Shown here: in pieces, positions 1 through 9,221 of the stretch | How the letters are laid out: each line of letters begins with the position of its first letter | Numbering within the stretch: position 1 is the stretch's first letter | Source of the DNA: JAGOBP01 sp046328575 | Lineage (GTDB): Bacteria > Chloroflexota > Anaerolineae > Fen-1058 | Direction: 5' to 3' | Length of the DNA stretch: 64,000 nucleotides | Assembly: GCA_046328575.1 (NCBI GenBank) | Contig: JAXLWI010000011.1 | Span: forward strand, 1 to 64,000 | Position numbers and translations under genes: made by a program | The notes under the pieces: generated by a model | What the model saw: the letters and a program-made list of their open reading frames with translations, nothing else | Database searches by the model: none | What the model was told of the DNA's origin: nothing

Positions 1-660
1 TAGTCCTAAATCATCCAGCATCGTCGGCCGCAAATCATAAGCCGTTTGGCGCAAATCTTTCAGGGTCTCAATCGCCAGCTCACGGGCAGCGACCAAACGC
101 GTTTGCACGTCGGGATGATCGGGCGGGATGATGTGCTCCAGGCGTTCCAGATTGATAATCAACGTTGACAGCGATTGAGCCGTTTCATCGTGCAACTGTC
201 GCGCAATACGGCGGCGCTCCTCTTCTTGGGCGTTGATGGCGTGCTCGGTCACGGCGCGCAGTTGCAGCGTATGTTCGTCAAGCCGATCGAGCATTGAATT
301 GATCGCGGCGGCTAGATGGCCGAGATTCGGATCGATGTCTTCCGGCAACCGTTCGCGCTGCTTCACCGGCCCGGCCTGTACCCGATCGACCATCTCGCTT
401 AGTTCACGCACCGGGCGCACTGTCGTCTTGACGATCCAGTAGTTGACCAGCAAACTCAGCGAGATGCCCAGCGTGGCAAACAGCAGAATGAGCCAGAGAT
501 TGGCTTCGCTGGGGAGATAGGCGAGGTATCGCGTCAGTAACGTCCCACCGATAGCACCCACGATGATGACCATCGAGTTGCCGAGGAGCAGCCGATCGAG
601 GATAGGACTCCTGCGCAGTCGACGACTGAGGCGTTCGCGCAGGTTAGCATACACCCGCAT
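1..660 (-). CDS. NarL-type sensor histidine kinase, 3' end beyond window
   Basis: The minus strand is open from an ATG at 660 to the window edge (220 codons), so the ATP-binding half lies outside. The visible part has two hydrophobic segments (about residues 27-47 and 54-74), a HAMP-like linker beginning TTVRPVRELSEM, and a HisKA_3 dimerisation box around EEERRRIARQLHDE, whose His is the expected phosphoacceptor. An AGGAGG ribosome site sits 5-6 bases upstream of the ATG. HisKA_3 kinases normally phosphorylate LuxR/NarL-type regulators; the partner is not visible here. The protein is membrane-anchored with almost no periplasmic loop, so it probably senses something in or near the membrane. 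Confidence 0.88.
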   Translation of the reverse strand, partial: MRVYANLRERLSRRLRRSPILDRLLLGNSMVIIVGAIGGTLLTRYLAYLPSEANLWLILLFATLGISLSLLVNYWIVKTTVRPVRELSEMVDRVQAGPVKQRERLPEDIDPNLGHLAAAINSMLDRLDEHTLQLRAVTEHAINAQEEERRRIARQLHDETAQSLSTLIINLERLEHIIPPDHPDVQTRLVAARELAIETLKDLRQTAYDLRPTMLDDLGL

Positions 661-820
661 GTCAGCCTCCTTTGCCCTCATTGTATGCCCATCTTCAACG
701 TCGTCAATAGCCAAAGATCAGGCCTCGATCCGGCGTGATCTCAGGTGTGCAACGGATGGCTCGTACCGAGCCAGGGAGTATTGTGAAAGTGTGCGAACAG
801 CGGGTGAAAGGGGTGTCAGC

Positions 821-1816
821 ATGATCACTCACTGGCAATTGCAAACCAACGGTCATCCTCTTGCGTCGGTTCAGCAATTCCTCGTCGATCTGTTTGAGCG
901 TGCGGGGCTGCTGGGCATGGTGGCTCCGATCCGTTCGCCGGGCACTACGCATGTAGCGACGCAGTTTGTGCAAGCCGCGCCTCAACTACGCCATATCGAT
1001 CCCTTCGTACCAGTGATGCGGTGTAACGCGGCCAAGTTGGCGTCTGAGATGGCCCAAGAGCACCCTACCGACACTTTAGGCGCGGTGCTGCGGCCCTGCG
1101 AGATTCGCGCGTTGCTCGAACTCGATCATCGCGATGCGTTCGATCTCAAACGTTTCTTGATCGTCGGCGTCGATTGTGTCGGTACGTTCCCGATCGACGA
1201 CTACGCAGCCCGCGCGACCTTTGCGGGCGGCGCGGATGCGCTGACAAATGAAGTGCTGCAATTTGCGCGCTCGGGCGGGCTGGGCGTGCATCGCTATCGC
1301 GTGGCGTGCCAGATGTGCGACAGCCACATGCCGGAAGGCGTCGATGTGATCCTCAGCACCTTTGGGCTGCCGACGCGCGAAATGATCTTGATCACAGTTC
1401 GTAACAGCGCCTTGATCGATCAACTGCATTTAGCAGAGATCACGCAGGGGCGGGCCGATGCGTTGTGGGTGACCGAGCATATTCGCGTACATCAAGCCGT
1501 TACCGATCGGCGCGCCCGCAACCGCGAGCGTTACTCGCAGGCGTTGCCATCCACGCTGCCGTGCGACATGGCCGAGCTGGCTGTGCATCTGGCGGCACGC
1601 TCGACCTGTCACGAGTGTTTCAAAGCGTGCCCGCTGATGGAAGGCGACGTCCAACTGGGTCACGATGGCGATACTTTGGTGCAGCTCAATCGTTGGCTGG
1701 AAAGCTGCGTCGAATGCGGCATGTGTGAACAGGCTTGCCCCAAGCATTGGCTGTTAACGGTGGAACACGAACATTTGCGGCAGGGCCTGCCGCCCACGTC
1801 GGAACTGACGAGGTGA
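821..1816 (+). CDS. iron-sulfur protein, FrhB/AsrA-like with C-terminal dicluster ferredoxin domain
   Basis: 331 residues; the ATG at 821 follows a GAAAGGGG ribosome site. The N-terminal two thirds carries a VLRPCEIRALLEL segment and a CQMCD pair resembling the F420-hydrogenase/dehydrogenase beta and AsrA-type flavo-iron-sulfur families. The C terminus has two cysteine motifs for a two-cluster ferredoxin domain: CHECFKACP and CVECGMCEQACP. The second is a full CxxCxxCxxxCP, but in the first the leading Cys position is Arg, so one cluster lacks a canonical ligand. The stop is 3 bases before the next gene, a paralogue with all ligands. Likely role is electron transfer within a soluble redox complex; the partner enzyme is not in the window, so the substrate is unknown. 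Confidence 0.75.
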   Translation: MITHWQLQTNGHPLASVQQFLVDLFERAGLLGMVAPIRSPGTTHVATQFVQAAPQLRHIDPFVPVMRCNAAKLASEMAQEHPTDTLGAVLRPCEIRALLELDHRDAFDLKRFLIVGVDCVGTFPIDDYAARATFAGGADALTNEVLQFARSGGLGVHRYRVACQMCDSHMPEGVDVILSTFGLPTREMILITVRNSALIDQLHLAEITQGRADALWVTEHIRVHQAVTDRRARNRERYSQALPSTLPCDMAELAVHLAARSTCHECFKACPLMEGDVQLGHDGDTLVQLNRWLESCVECGMCEQACPKHWLLTVEHEHLRQGLPPTSELTR

Positions 1817-1819
1817 ACC

Positions 1820-2908
1820 ATGAACGTTAATCGCGTTATCAAAGTTCAACATAGCGATCCACTGAATGCGTTACACGCGTTCTTGATCGACTGGTGGCAG
1901 CAGATCGGGCTACAGGCTTTGCTCGCGCCAGCCCCGGTGGCCGATCGGCCCACGGTTGTCACGCACGTCATCGATCGACCAGAGCGGCTGACCAGTGTCA
2001 ATCCCTTTGCGCCGATCATGATCGGCAATGCCGCTGCTGTAGTCGAGGCCTTTGTGCACCAGCGGCCGGAGCAAAATTTGGCGGTGATACTGCGACCCTG
2101 TGAACTGCGCGCCTTGATCGAACTGCGCAAGCGGCGGCGCGTACCCGCGGTCGACGAAGCAATCAAGAACGGCACGCTGACGATCATCGGAGCGGACTGC
2201 GTTGCGACTTTTCCCGCGGATGAATACGAGCAACGCGTAAAAGAGCACGGCGCAAGCGCAGTGACGCGCGATGCGATGATGTACGCGGGAGAAGGTGTCT
2301 ATTCGCCCTACGATTTGCGGGCGGCCTGCCGTGTCTGCGATTGGCCCGCGCCGCGCGGCGCCGATCTCGTCATCGGCGCGATCGGGGTGTTATCCGATCA
2401 ATATCTGCTGCTGATCGCTCACGACGAAGCGACAGATTCGCACCTGCAACTGTCAGCCGTTTTGCCTGAAGTCGCTACTGAGCAACAAGTGGTGAAACGC
2501 GAAGTCGCAGTTGGTGAATTGATCGATAAGCGCGCGAAGGTGCGCGCCCAACAGTTGGGCGTGACATCGGAGAACCTGATGGACTTTGCGCGGTTGTTGA
2601 GCTGGATTTCCAACTGTACCCTGTGCGGCGACTGCCTCGACGCTTGCCCGCTGTACAACGGCGAACTCGCCAGCCTGTTGAGCGCCAGTGGCGCGACTCG
2701 CGGTAATCATGTGCCGCTGGCCGACTTCATCGCTTTGGCTCGCTGGCTCACGTCTTGCTCAGGGTGCGGCATGTGCGAAGCGGCCTGCGAACACGGTGTA
2801 CCGTTAGGTCTGCTGGCCTCGGCGGTGAGTCACGGCATACGCGGCGGCTTGCATGAATACGCGGCTGGTGATCCCAATCGACCGCTGCCCTGGGCGGCGA
2901 CGCGGTAA
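1820..2908 (+). CDS. iron-sulfur protein, paralogue of the preceding gene
   Basis: 362 residues, ATG 3 bases after the upstream stop, so the pair is almost certainly co-transcribed. It shares with its neighbour the VILRPCELRALIEL segment, the DCVATFPADEY segment and a CRVCD pair, and ends in CTLCGDCLDACP and CSGCGMCEAAC, two complete four-Cys motifs for [4Fe-4S] clusters. The two proteins look like products of a tandem duplication acting as a heterodimer or successive electron carriers. The fold resembles FrhB/FdhB-C or AsrA-type subunits by motif only; F420 or flavin use cannot be decided from sequence. A strong hairpin follows at 2927. Confidence 0.75.
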   Translation: MNVNRVIKVQHSDPLNALHAFLIDWWQQIGLQALLAPAPVADRPTVVTHVIDRPERLTSVNPFAPIMIGNAAAVVEAFVHQRPEQNLAVILRPCELRALIELRKRRRVPAVDEAIKNGTLTIIGADCVATFPADEYEQRVKEHGASAVTRDAMMYAGEGVYSPYDLRAACRVCDWPAPRGADLVIGAIGVLSDQYLLLIAHDEATDSHLQLSAVLPEVATEQQVVKREVAVGELIDKRAKVRAQQLGVTSENLMDFARLLSWISNCTLCGDCLDACPLYNGELASLLSASGATRGNHVPLADFIALARWLTSCSGCGMCEAACEHGVPLGLLASAVSHGIRGGLHEYAAGDPNRPLPWAATR

Positions 2909-2926
2909 ACGGTTAATCAAGACAAT

Positions 2927-2962
2927 GACAGTGGCGGACAAGATACCTTGTCCGCCACTGTC
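2927..2962. terminator. bidirectional hairpin between convergent genes
   Basis: Perfect 16-bp stem (GACAGTGGCGGACAAG and its complement) with a 4-base loop, followed by TGTTTC on the plus side. It lies between the iron-sulfur gene ending at 2908 and the convergent gene ending at 3002 and can serve both. Confidence 0.75.
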
Positions 2963-3001
2963 TGTTTCAACGCGTGTAAATTGAGTCGGAACTTAAAGTC
3001 A

Positions 3002-6000
3002 CTAGCGCCGAATTACAGGCAGGTAAGTTCGCCAACCGATGTAGGATTCAGTCATAGCCGAGTTGTTGAATTTTTCAAGTTCCGTACCGGTTGGCTCAAT
3101 GACTACCTGGCTGATCAACGTGCTGAAGCTGGTTGCCGTTGGCGCAACGGTCGCTGTGATGAGGAGCGTGTATGAATCGCTCTTGGCGGGCAGACTACCG
3201 ACATCCCAAACTAGACTGGACGTATTCGTCAGCGGCGGCAAACTCGCTTGAATGTCAATCAGATCGGCAGGTAACGTGGCTGTGATGAAGGTTCCGTCGC
3301 TCGGTGCTCCGCCTCGATTGCCATAGGTCACTTCATAGGTCACTTGCGTGCCGCGCGGACTGGTGGCGGGTGTTTTGATGGTTGTCCAGACATCGGCGTT
3401 CGCTGAGCCGAGTGAGACGTCGTCGAGATAGATTGCGCCGCGGGCCGCATCCGTGTCGCCTTGGTCGACTTTGAAGGTGACCGTCACCGTTTGACCAGCC
3501 CAGGCTGATAGATCAAACCAGCGATGCGTCCAGTCTTGGGTGGCAATTACTTCGGTGTGTAGCGTCGTAGTTGTTACACCGTCTGACACCTCAACTGCGA
3601 AACTTGGATTACTCTGTGGCGCCAAGGCTGGAGGTTCTGTTGGGGTTGCGCAGACCAAGAACGGATAGGCACAGCCCTGACCGTTGTTGTAGAGCGCAGC
3701 ACGTTCATCAGCGGTGAGCACACGTTTCCAGAGGCCGATTTCATCGATGGCACCGTTCCAACTCTGATTGGTCAAGTCACTACCCATTCGGAATTCATAA
3801 GGAGTGTCCCAACCACCACCTTGATATTGGATCACGTTTTCGGCGCCATTCACCGAAATACCAACTTGGCGCTGAGTAGCGTTGTGCCAGAAGACCAGGA
3901 AATACCATTGGCCTGGCGCTGGCGAACCAAATCCACTCGCCTCATCATAAATGCCGGTGCTGTAATTCCCTAAAACGCCTGCAAACCGGCCCACGCCACT
4001 ATTGTAACCGAGAGAGTATTCGAGTGTGTTGTACGCGGAGGTATTGCCCTTGCCAACAATAGAACCTGGATTCTGAAGAGAATTGAGGTACGCCCAGCCT
4101 GCGATTGTGAAATCAACATCTCCAGTGCTCAGATCGGCATTATCTAAATGGCTGAGATAACTTTGAAGTGTTGGCGAGAAAACTGCTGCTTCACCAATCT
4201 TGCCGGGCATCACACCGACGCCGTTGTGAGCTTGCAGATTGTTGCCATGTCCGGTGGCGTCTTGCCGAGCGCCACTGGGTTCATCGAGCGACCAATAAGC
4301 AGCGAGATCACTCAAAAGCGTTGACTGGGTATTCTTCGAAAGATACAAATACGAAAGCGCGGGATGCTCTGTGGGTACAGCGACTGCTTGAGATAGAATC
4401 GAATCGCCTGTATTAGAGATGCCTGACGTGCCAAAGAATACACTGTTATGGCCCGTGTGCCGCACAGCAGAAGTAAGTGTCGGTGTCAGTTCGCCGTTTG
4501 TCATCCAGGGATCGAAATCAACTGCTTCGAAATCACCATTCGCGATGGCGTTATTTTGTGGGGGCAGGATCGCGTCTAATTGGGCATCACTGGTGTCTGG
4601 TGTTATTGTGAAACTAAGTTGCCCTGAGTTGTCCCCATAGCCGCTATCGTTGATGTTCAACCAGAGTTGCGCGATGTCTGCGGTCCATACAAACACGTAA
4701 GTATGACTCGGATCGACTTCAGTTTGGCCATTCTGGGCAGTTAGAAGTGCTCCGTTAAAGCTGATGTTAGGCGAGTGTTGACAAAAGCACCCAGGCGCTG
4801 ACCAGGCCCATTGTGCATCGGCCGGTATGCCATAAGTGTAGTCGAAAGTTCCTTTGATGACGATCCGATATCGCTGACCGGGTATCAGGTTAGCGATTGA
4901 TACTATGGCCGGTCCGCCATTGTTTTGCGCGGGTAACACGCCTTGGGTGGGGCTAGGCTCTTGTGTATTTCCACCGACAAAGGCAGTGGATGGCAAATTA
5001 CCGTAACCACTTTTACTCCACGTAGTCGTGTAAAGAAGTGAACTACTCATCGCATGCGACGCGTACAAACCCGCCGGATCCGACAAGCTGCCGATCGTAG
5101 CCTGAGTGTCCAATGTGCTTGTGATATTTAGTCCTGCGATCGGTGTCCCAGTATTGTCAGTGGCCGCGCCTGTGATCGCCCAGACATAGAATTGGATTGA
5201 TGCATCGCCGTCGCCTGTCGGCCAGTTTTCGAGGTTTTGAGCCTTATCGAGGGCACGTGTGCGGAAGAAGTAGGTGTGCCCGTCCGTTCCAGAGAACGTC
5301 GCAGTCGAACTGGCGATATTTGTAAGCCAGTCAGTCCAGGTGCCAGTAAGACCGTCGCGATATTGAACATCATACGACTGAATACCCGACTCGCCGGGGT
5401 CGCCGCCTACCCAGCTCACCTCTACTTGGCCCTTGGCAAAGGCGGGCAGGGCGCTGATACTGCTAACCGGGGGTAGGGTCTCGATCGTAGTACTAGCATC
5501 CTGTGTCGTTGGCCAGGCTTCTAAATTGCCACTGATATCGTGTGCTCGACTTCGGAAGTAATACGTGTGCCCACCCACGCCGGGATAGTTGCCGGAAGTC
5601 GATGTCGTTGCCGTTTGCCAATCCACCCATGTCCCCGCCGAACCATCTTTGACTTGAACGTCGTAATTGGCCAGACCGGAGCCGATATCGCTGCCCGACC
5701 AGCTGACAAAAATCGGGCTAGGCGAAGTCGTGGGCAAGGGGCTCACGGATGAAGTGGGCATTGCCGAATCAATACTTTGCCAATCGGGACGCCAGTCTAC
5801 GCCAGAGTAACTTAATCGTATGAGCCCTGGTGTGACCGTGTCGACCGCGTCGAGATAGGCGTTGGTCCAATACAGTTGGCCCCCACTATACACATAGTAG
5901 ATTCGTGTAAAGGCGATGTATCGTTCGTCTGGCGACCAACTGCCGGCCCAGGCGTCAGCGTACCCGCCTTCATCAAACACAGCATGCGCGTTTGAGCCGT

Positions 6001-6814
6001 CGGCATTAATTACCCACAAGTTCTGCCAATAATCGCCACCGGCCACATCTAAAGCCAACTTTGTTCCGCTAGGCGACCACACAGGATGGCTGACGTAAGG
6101 TAGGGCGGCTAAAAGATGTTGATTAGTACCGTTGGCGTTCATCAGCCATAACCAGTAATCGGTATCGCCGCTAGTCCGTTTGGAGACGAACGCGATTTGT
6201 GTGCCGTCCGGCGACCAGGAGGGCTCGCCGTCGTAGCCAGAATTATTAGTCAATCGGGTTTGGCCTGAGCCATTGGCGTTCATCACATAGACTTCAGCCT
6301 GCCCATCCCGATAGGATTGAAATACGATTCGGCTGCCATCTGGCGACCAATACGGTGAAACGTCGTCGGCACTGGTGTTCGTTAACCGAGTGACGCCCGA
6401 ACCATCAGCATTCATGACGTAGATTTCGTAGTTCCCAGTTCGGCGGGAAGCAAATGCGATGCGGGTGGCGCCATGATTAAAGCGTGGCTGGATGTCAAGT
6501 GCGCTGCTGGCGGTTAGGCGGGTTTGGCCACTGCCGTCATCATTTCCGGAGTAAATTTCCCAGTTATTGTCGCGATAGGATTGGAAAGTAAGCCGATACC
6601 AGGTCGAGACCTGCGGGGCGTTTGCCGCTGGGCTATACGGCTGGGTTGTTTTGTCCGTCGTCAGGTGTGGAATCTCCTCCAAGTTGACTGGTCGGCGTGG
6701 CGACGATACTGTAGCTGAGGCCAGCGGCGCCGTGAGTAATAGGACCAGGAATCCGATCAACGCCAATACAGTGGCCGAAATGATATAAGAGGAAGCCTTA
6801 ATGCGAAGTAACAT
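3002..6814 (-). CDS. giant secreted protein: TolB-like propeller, Fn3-like, LamG and DUF11 domains
   Basis: 1270 residues from the ATG at 6814, which has an AAGGAG site; longer readings lack one. A signal peptide covers about residues 1-33. Next come four or more PD40/TolB-type blades (repeated WSPDG and VMNADGSG motifs), two fibronectin-like modules containing TYYFRSRAHD or TYFFRTRALD, a carboxypeptidase-regulatory-like segment, a LamG/concanavalin domain (DLAAYWSLDEPSG to IDEIGLWKR), and a DUF11-type module with TYEVTYGNRG. The protein ends in YLPVIRR with no membrane anchor or LPxTG. It is probably an extracellular surface or matrix protein that binds glycans or proteins; no catalytic motif is evident. 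It is transcribed alone. Confidence 0.85.
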   Translation of the reverse strand: MLLRIKASSYIISATVLALIGFLVLLLTAPLASATVSSPRRPVNLEEIPHLTTDKTTQPYSPAANAPQVSTWYRLTFQSYRDNNWEIYSGNDDGSGQTRLTASSALDIQPRFNHGATRIAFASRRTGNYEIYVMNADGSGVTRLTNTSADDVSPYWSPDGSRIVFQSYRDGQAEVYVMNANGSGQTRLTNNSGYDGEPSWSPDGTQIAFVSKRTSGDTDYWLWLMNANGTNQHLLAALPYVSHPVWSPSGTKLALDVAGGDYWQNLWVINADGSNAHAVFDEGGYADAWAGSWSPDERYIAFTRIYYVYSGGQLYWTNAYLDAVDTVTPGLIRLSYSGVDWRPDWQSIDSAMPTSSVSPLPTTSPSPIFVSWSGSDIGSGLANYDVQVKDGSAGTWVDWQTATTSTSGNYPGVGGHTYYFRSRAHDISGNLEAWPTTQDASTTIETLPPVSSISALPAFAKGQVEVSWVGGDPGESGIQSYDVQYRDGLTGTWTDWLTNIASSTATFSGTDGHTYFFRTRALDKAQNLENWPTGDGDASIQFYVWAITGAATDNTGTPIAGLNITSTLDTQATIGSLSDPAGLYASHAMSSSLLYTTTWSKSGYGNLPSTAFVGGNTQEPSPTQGVLPAQNNGGPAIVSIANLIPGQRYRIVIKGTFDYTYGIPADAQWAWSAPGCFCQHSPNISFNGALLTAQNGQTEVDPSHTYVFVWTADIAQLWLNINDSGYGDNSGQLSFTITPDTSDAQLDAILPPQNNAIANGDFEAVDFDPWMTNGELTPTLTSAVRHTGHNSVFFGTSGISNTGDSILSQAVAVPTEHPALSYLYLSKNTQSTLLSDLAAYWSLDEPSGARQDATGHGNNLQAHNGVGVMPGKIGEAAVFSPTLQSYLSHLDNADLSTGDVDFTIAGWAYLNSLQNPGSIVGKGNTSAYNTLEYSLGYNSGVGRFAGVLGNYSTGIYDEASGFGSPAPGQWYFLVFWHNATQRQVGISVNGAENVIQYQGGGWDTPYEFRMGSDLTNQSWNGAIDEIGLWKRVLTADERAALYNNGQGCAYPFLVCATPTEPPALAPQSNPSFAVEVSDGVTTTTLHTEVIATQDWTHRWFDLSAWAGQTVTVTFKVDQGDTDAARGAIYLDDVSLGSANADVWTTIKTPATSPRGTQVTYEVTYGNRGGAPSDGTFITATLPADLIDIQASLPPLTNTSSLVWDVGSLPAKSDSYTLLITATVAPTATSFSTLISQVVIEPTGTELEKFNNSAMTESYIGWRTYLPVIRR

Positions 6815-7269
6815 GATCCGCTCCTTAGTTATTGGGTGCGATTTGTTTGGGGTGAGTGCGCACAAGATGTGTGACACAAGAGCCAGTGGTCTCGATCGGG
6901 TGTTTGCTGTTGTAAACCGCAAAGCAAGTCGTCTGACTAACGTCACTACGTTAACTCAAAAACTAATGCATTGTCAATACGGGATCTTCCGTATCAAAGA
7001 TGGTTTTGAATAATTTGAGGAGGTTTGTCATATCGGGCACCGTGCCAAACATCATGGGGAATACACCCTATGACCGATTCGCATTTTAGCCCGCTTGAAA
7101 TTGTCTCCGTGGGCTTATGGGGTGTTGGGCTGAAATCTGCTTATAAACCACCGCCAGTTTGGTCAATTGGGCGCAGCGGTTTAGAATCCGTCCAATAATC
7201 AAGGGTATTTTCTCAGCCTCGTCTCATAATTATCTTGGACAATAGGCCTATCGACGTTGGCTTGGGTAA
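6815..7269. other. 455-bp intergenic region between divergent genes
   Basis: No convincing gene. On the minus strand a TTGACA box (6972-6977) with a 17-base spacer precedes a poor -10 (TTAACG, 6949-6954), a possible promoter for the giant secreted protein. A dyad ATACGG/CCGTAT (6977-6994) overlaps that -35. A perfect palindrome ATAGGCCTAT lies at 7242-7251, just upstream of the protease gene. Base composition is more AT-rich than the flanking genes. Confidence 0.4.
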
Positions 7270-8145
7270 TTGACCACTACTGCGGGGGCAAGCGTGGACA
7301 ACCCGATTGAGACTCCTCAACCCAAATCTGGCAAATGGCGACAGCGCATTCAGCGCGTTCGCGGTGGCTTCAAGCGTGCCGCGCCGTTCGCCTCTGGCGT
7401 GTTTGCCGCGCTGATCGCTCTGCTGCTTTACAACGCACTATTTCCATCACCGACACCGTTGACCACGCGCCAGGTGAATGAAACTGTGGCACAGGTCATG
7501 GCTTCGGCCACGCCGCCACCAGCCTATTCCGCACAGGTTTATCAGGCCATCTGGCCCTCACTGGTGCTAATTCAAACCGAACGTTCCGATGACCATGGCG
7601 AAGATTCCCATGGTCTGGGTAGTGGCGTTGTGATCAATGATGCGGGTGACATCCTGACGAGCCTGCACGTGGTCACGCAAGCCGTCTCGATCGATTTGAC
7701 CTACGCCGATGGCACCGAATCCAGCGGCAAAATCGTCGACGCCCAGCCGGAGCATGACATCGCCGTGGTGCGCGCCGATAAGCCGCCCGAGAAGATCTAT
7801 CCCGCCGTGCTGGGCAATCCTGGCGCGATGCACGTCGGCGACGAAGCCTTCGCGGTCGGCAACCCCTTTGGGTTATACAGTTCGATGAGTGCGGGTGTTA
7901 TCTCCGGCTTCGATCGATCCTTTCAGCCCCCCAGCAGCACAGTCAAATTGCGCAACATGATCCAGATTGACGCCGCCGTAAACCCAGGCAATTCGGGCGG
8001 GCCGTTGCTCAATCGGGAAGGGGCCGTGATCGGTATCGTGACCGGCATCGTCAATCCAACTGACGGCGATTTCTTTGTCGGCATCGGCTTCGCCGTCCCC
8101 ATCAACGTCGCGGTCGGCGGGCTGGGCGATGCGCCGCCTTATTAA
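7270..8145 (+). CDS. membrane-anchored HtrA/DegP-like serine protease without PDZ
   Basis: 291 residues if the TTG at 7270 is used; a GTG at 7294 is an equally possible start, and neither has a strong ribosome site. One hydrophobic segment (about 39-58) anchors the protein, leaving a trypsin-like domain outside. The catalytic triad is visible: His in LTSLHVVTQ, Asp in EHDIAVV and Ser in NPGNSGGPLL. Unlike DegP or DegS there is no PDZ domain; the protein ends soon after the last beta strand (FAVPINVAV). Expected role is cell-envelope proteolysis or stress response. It lies 59 bases upstream of the MoxR operon on the same strand and may be linked to it. Confidence 0.88.
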   Translation: MTTTAGASVDNPIETPQPKSGKWRQRIQRVRGGFKRAAPFASGVFAALIALLLYNALFPSPTPLTTRQVNETVAQVMASATPPPAYSAQVYQAIWPSLVLIQTERSDDHGEDSHGLGSGVVINDAGDILTSLHVVTQAVSIDLTYADGTESSGKIVDAQPEHDIAVVRADKPPEKIYPAVLGNPGAMHVGDEAFAVGNPFGLYSSMSAGVISGFDRSFQPPSSTVKLRNMIQIDAAVNPGNSGGPLLNREGAVIGIVTGIVNPTDGDFFVGIGFAVPINVAVGGLGDAPPY

Positions 8146-8204
8146 GATTTTTAACTTAAATCGCTGGCCGCCTCTGATGCGTACACTATTTGTAGGAGGG
8201 AATC

Positions 8205-9221
8205 ATGCTCGATAGTAAGTCTGACCTGTCACCCAATGCGCCGCCGATGGAGCGGGTGCTGTATGAAGTTAAGAAGATCATCGTCGGACAGGATCATTTA
8301 TTGGAGCGGATGATCGTCGCGCTGCTGGCGCGCGGGCACATCCTCGTCGAAGGCGTGCCTGGCCTCGCCAAGACGATGGCCATCAAAACGCTGGCGGAAT
8401 CGATCGGGGGCGAGTTCAAGCGCATCCAGTTCACGCCCGATTTGGTCCCGGCCGATTTGATCGGCACGCGCATCTACAATCAGAAGACCGGCGAGTTCAA
8501 TACCTCGCTCGGTCCCGTCTTCACCAATCTGCTTCTGGCCGATGAAATCAACCGCGCGCCTGCGAAAGTGCAGAGCGCCTTGCTTGAGGTAATGCAGGAA
8601 CGGCAAGTGACGATTGGGCGCGAGACATTCAAAGTGCCGAATCCTTTCCTCGTACTGGCCACACAGAACCCGATCGAAACCGAAGGCACCTACGCGCTGC
8701 CTGAAGCGCAAGTCGATCGCTTCATGCTCAAAGTGTTGGTCGGTTATCCCACGTCGACCGAAGAGTTCGTGATCGTCGAGCGTATGACAAATGCACTACA
8801 GGCTGTACAAAAAGTGCTGACCACCGATCAACTCTTGGTATTGCAGCAGGATGCCGATCGGGTGTACGTGGACTCCGCGTTGATTGAATATGCTGTGCGG
8901 ATGGTAACGGCCACACGCCAGCCGCGCGACTTTGGCCTGAAAGAGTTGGAGCACTACATTACTTTTGGCGCAAGCCCGCGCGCTTCGATCAACTTGATTT
9001 TGACGGCGCGTGCGCTCGCCTTCGTACGCGGCCGCGACTACGTGCTGCCGCAGGATGTGCTGGACATGGCGCTGGATGTGATGCGGCATCGCGTGGTGTT
9101 GTCGTATGAAGCATTGTCCGACAACGTCAGCAGTGACGATATCTTGAAGAAAGTACTCGATCGAATTCCAATTCCGGTGGTGCCGCTGCGTGAACACGTC
9201 AACCTCCGCGTCAACGCCTAG
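8205..9221 (+). CDS. MoxR-family AAA+ ATPase
   Basis: 338 residues, ATG preceded by AGGAGGG. AAA+ motifs are clear: Walker A in GVPGLAKT, Walker B in LLADEINRAP, sensor 1 in LVLATQNP, followed by the MoxR C-terminal lid. MoxR proteins act as chaperones that activate or assemble partner proteins, usually encoded beside DUF58 and VWA proteins, exactly as here. The stop codon lies 32 bases inside the next reading frame, implying translational coupling. Confidence 0.93.
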   Translation: MLDSKSDLSPNAPPMERVLYEVKKIIVGQDHLLERMIVALLARGHILVEGVPGLAKTMAIKTLAESIGGEFKRIQFTPDLVPADLIGTRIYNQKTGEFNTSLGPVFTNLLLADEINRAPAKVQSALLEVMQERQVTIGRETFKVPNPFLVLATQNPIETEGTYALPEAQVDRFMLKVLVGYPTSTEEFVIVERMTNALQAVQKVLTTDQLLVLQQDADRVYVDSALIEYAVRMVTATRQPRDFGLKELEHYITFGASPRASINLILTARALAFVRGRDYVLPQDVLDMALDVMRHRVVLSYEALSDNVSSDDILKKVLDRIPIPVVPLREHVNLRVNA

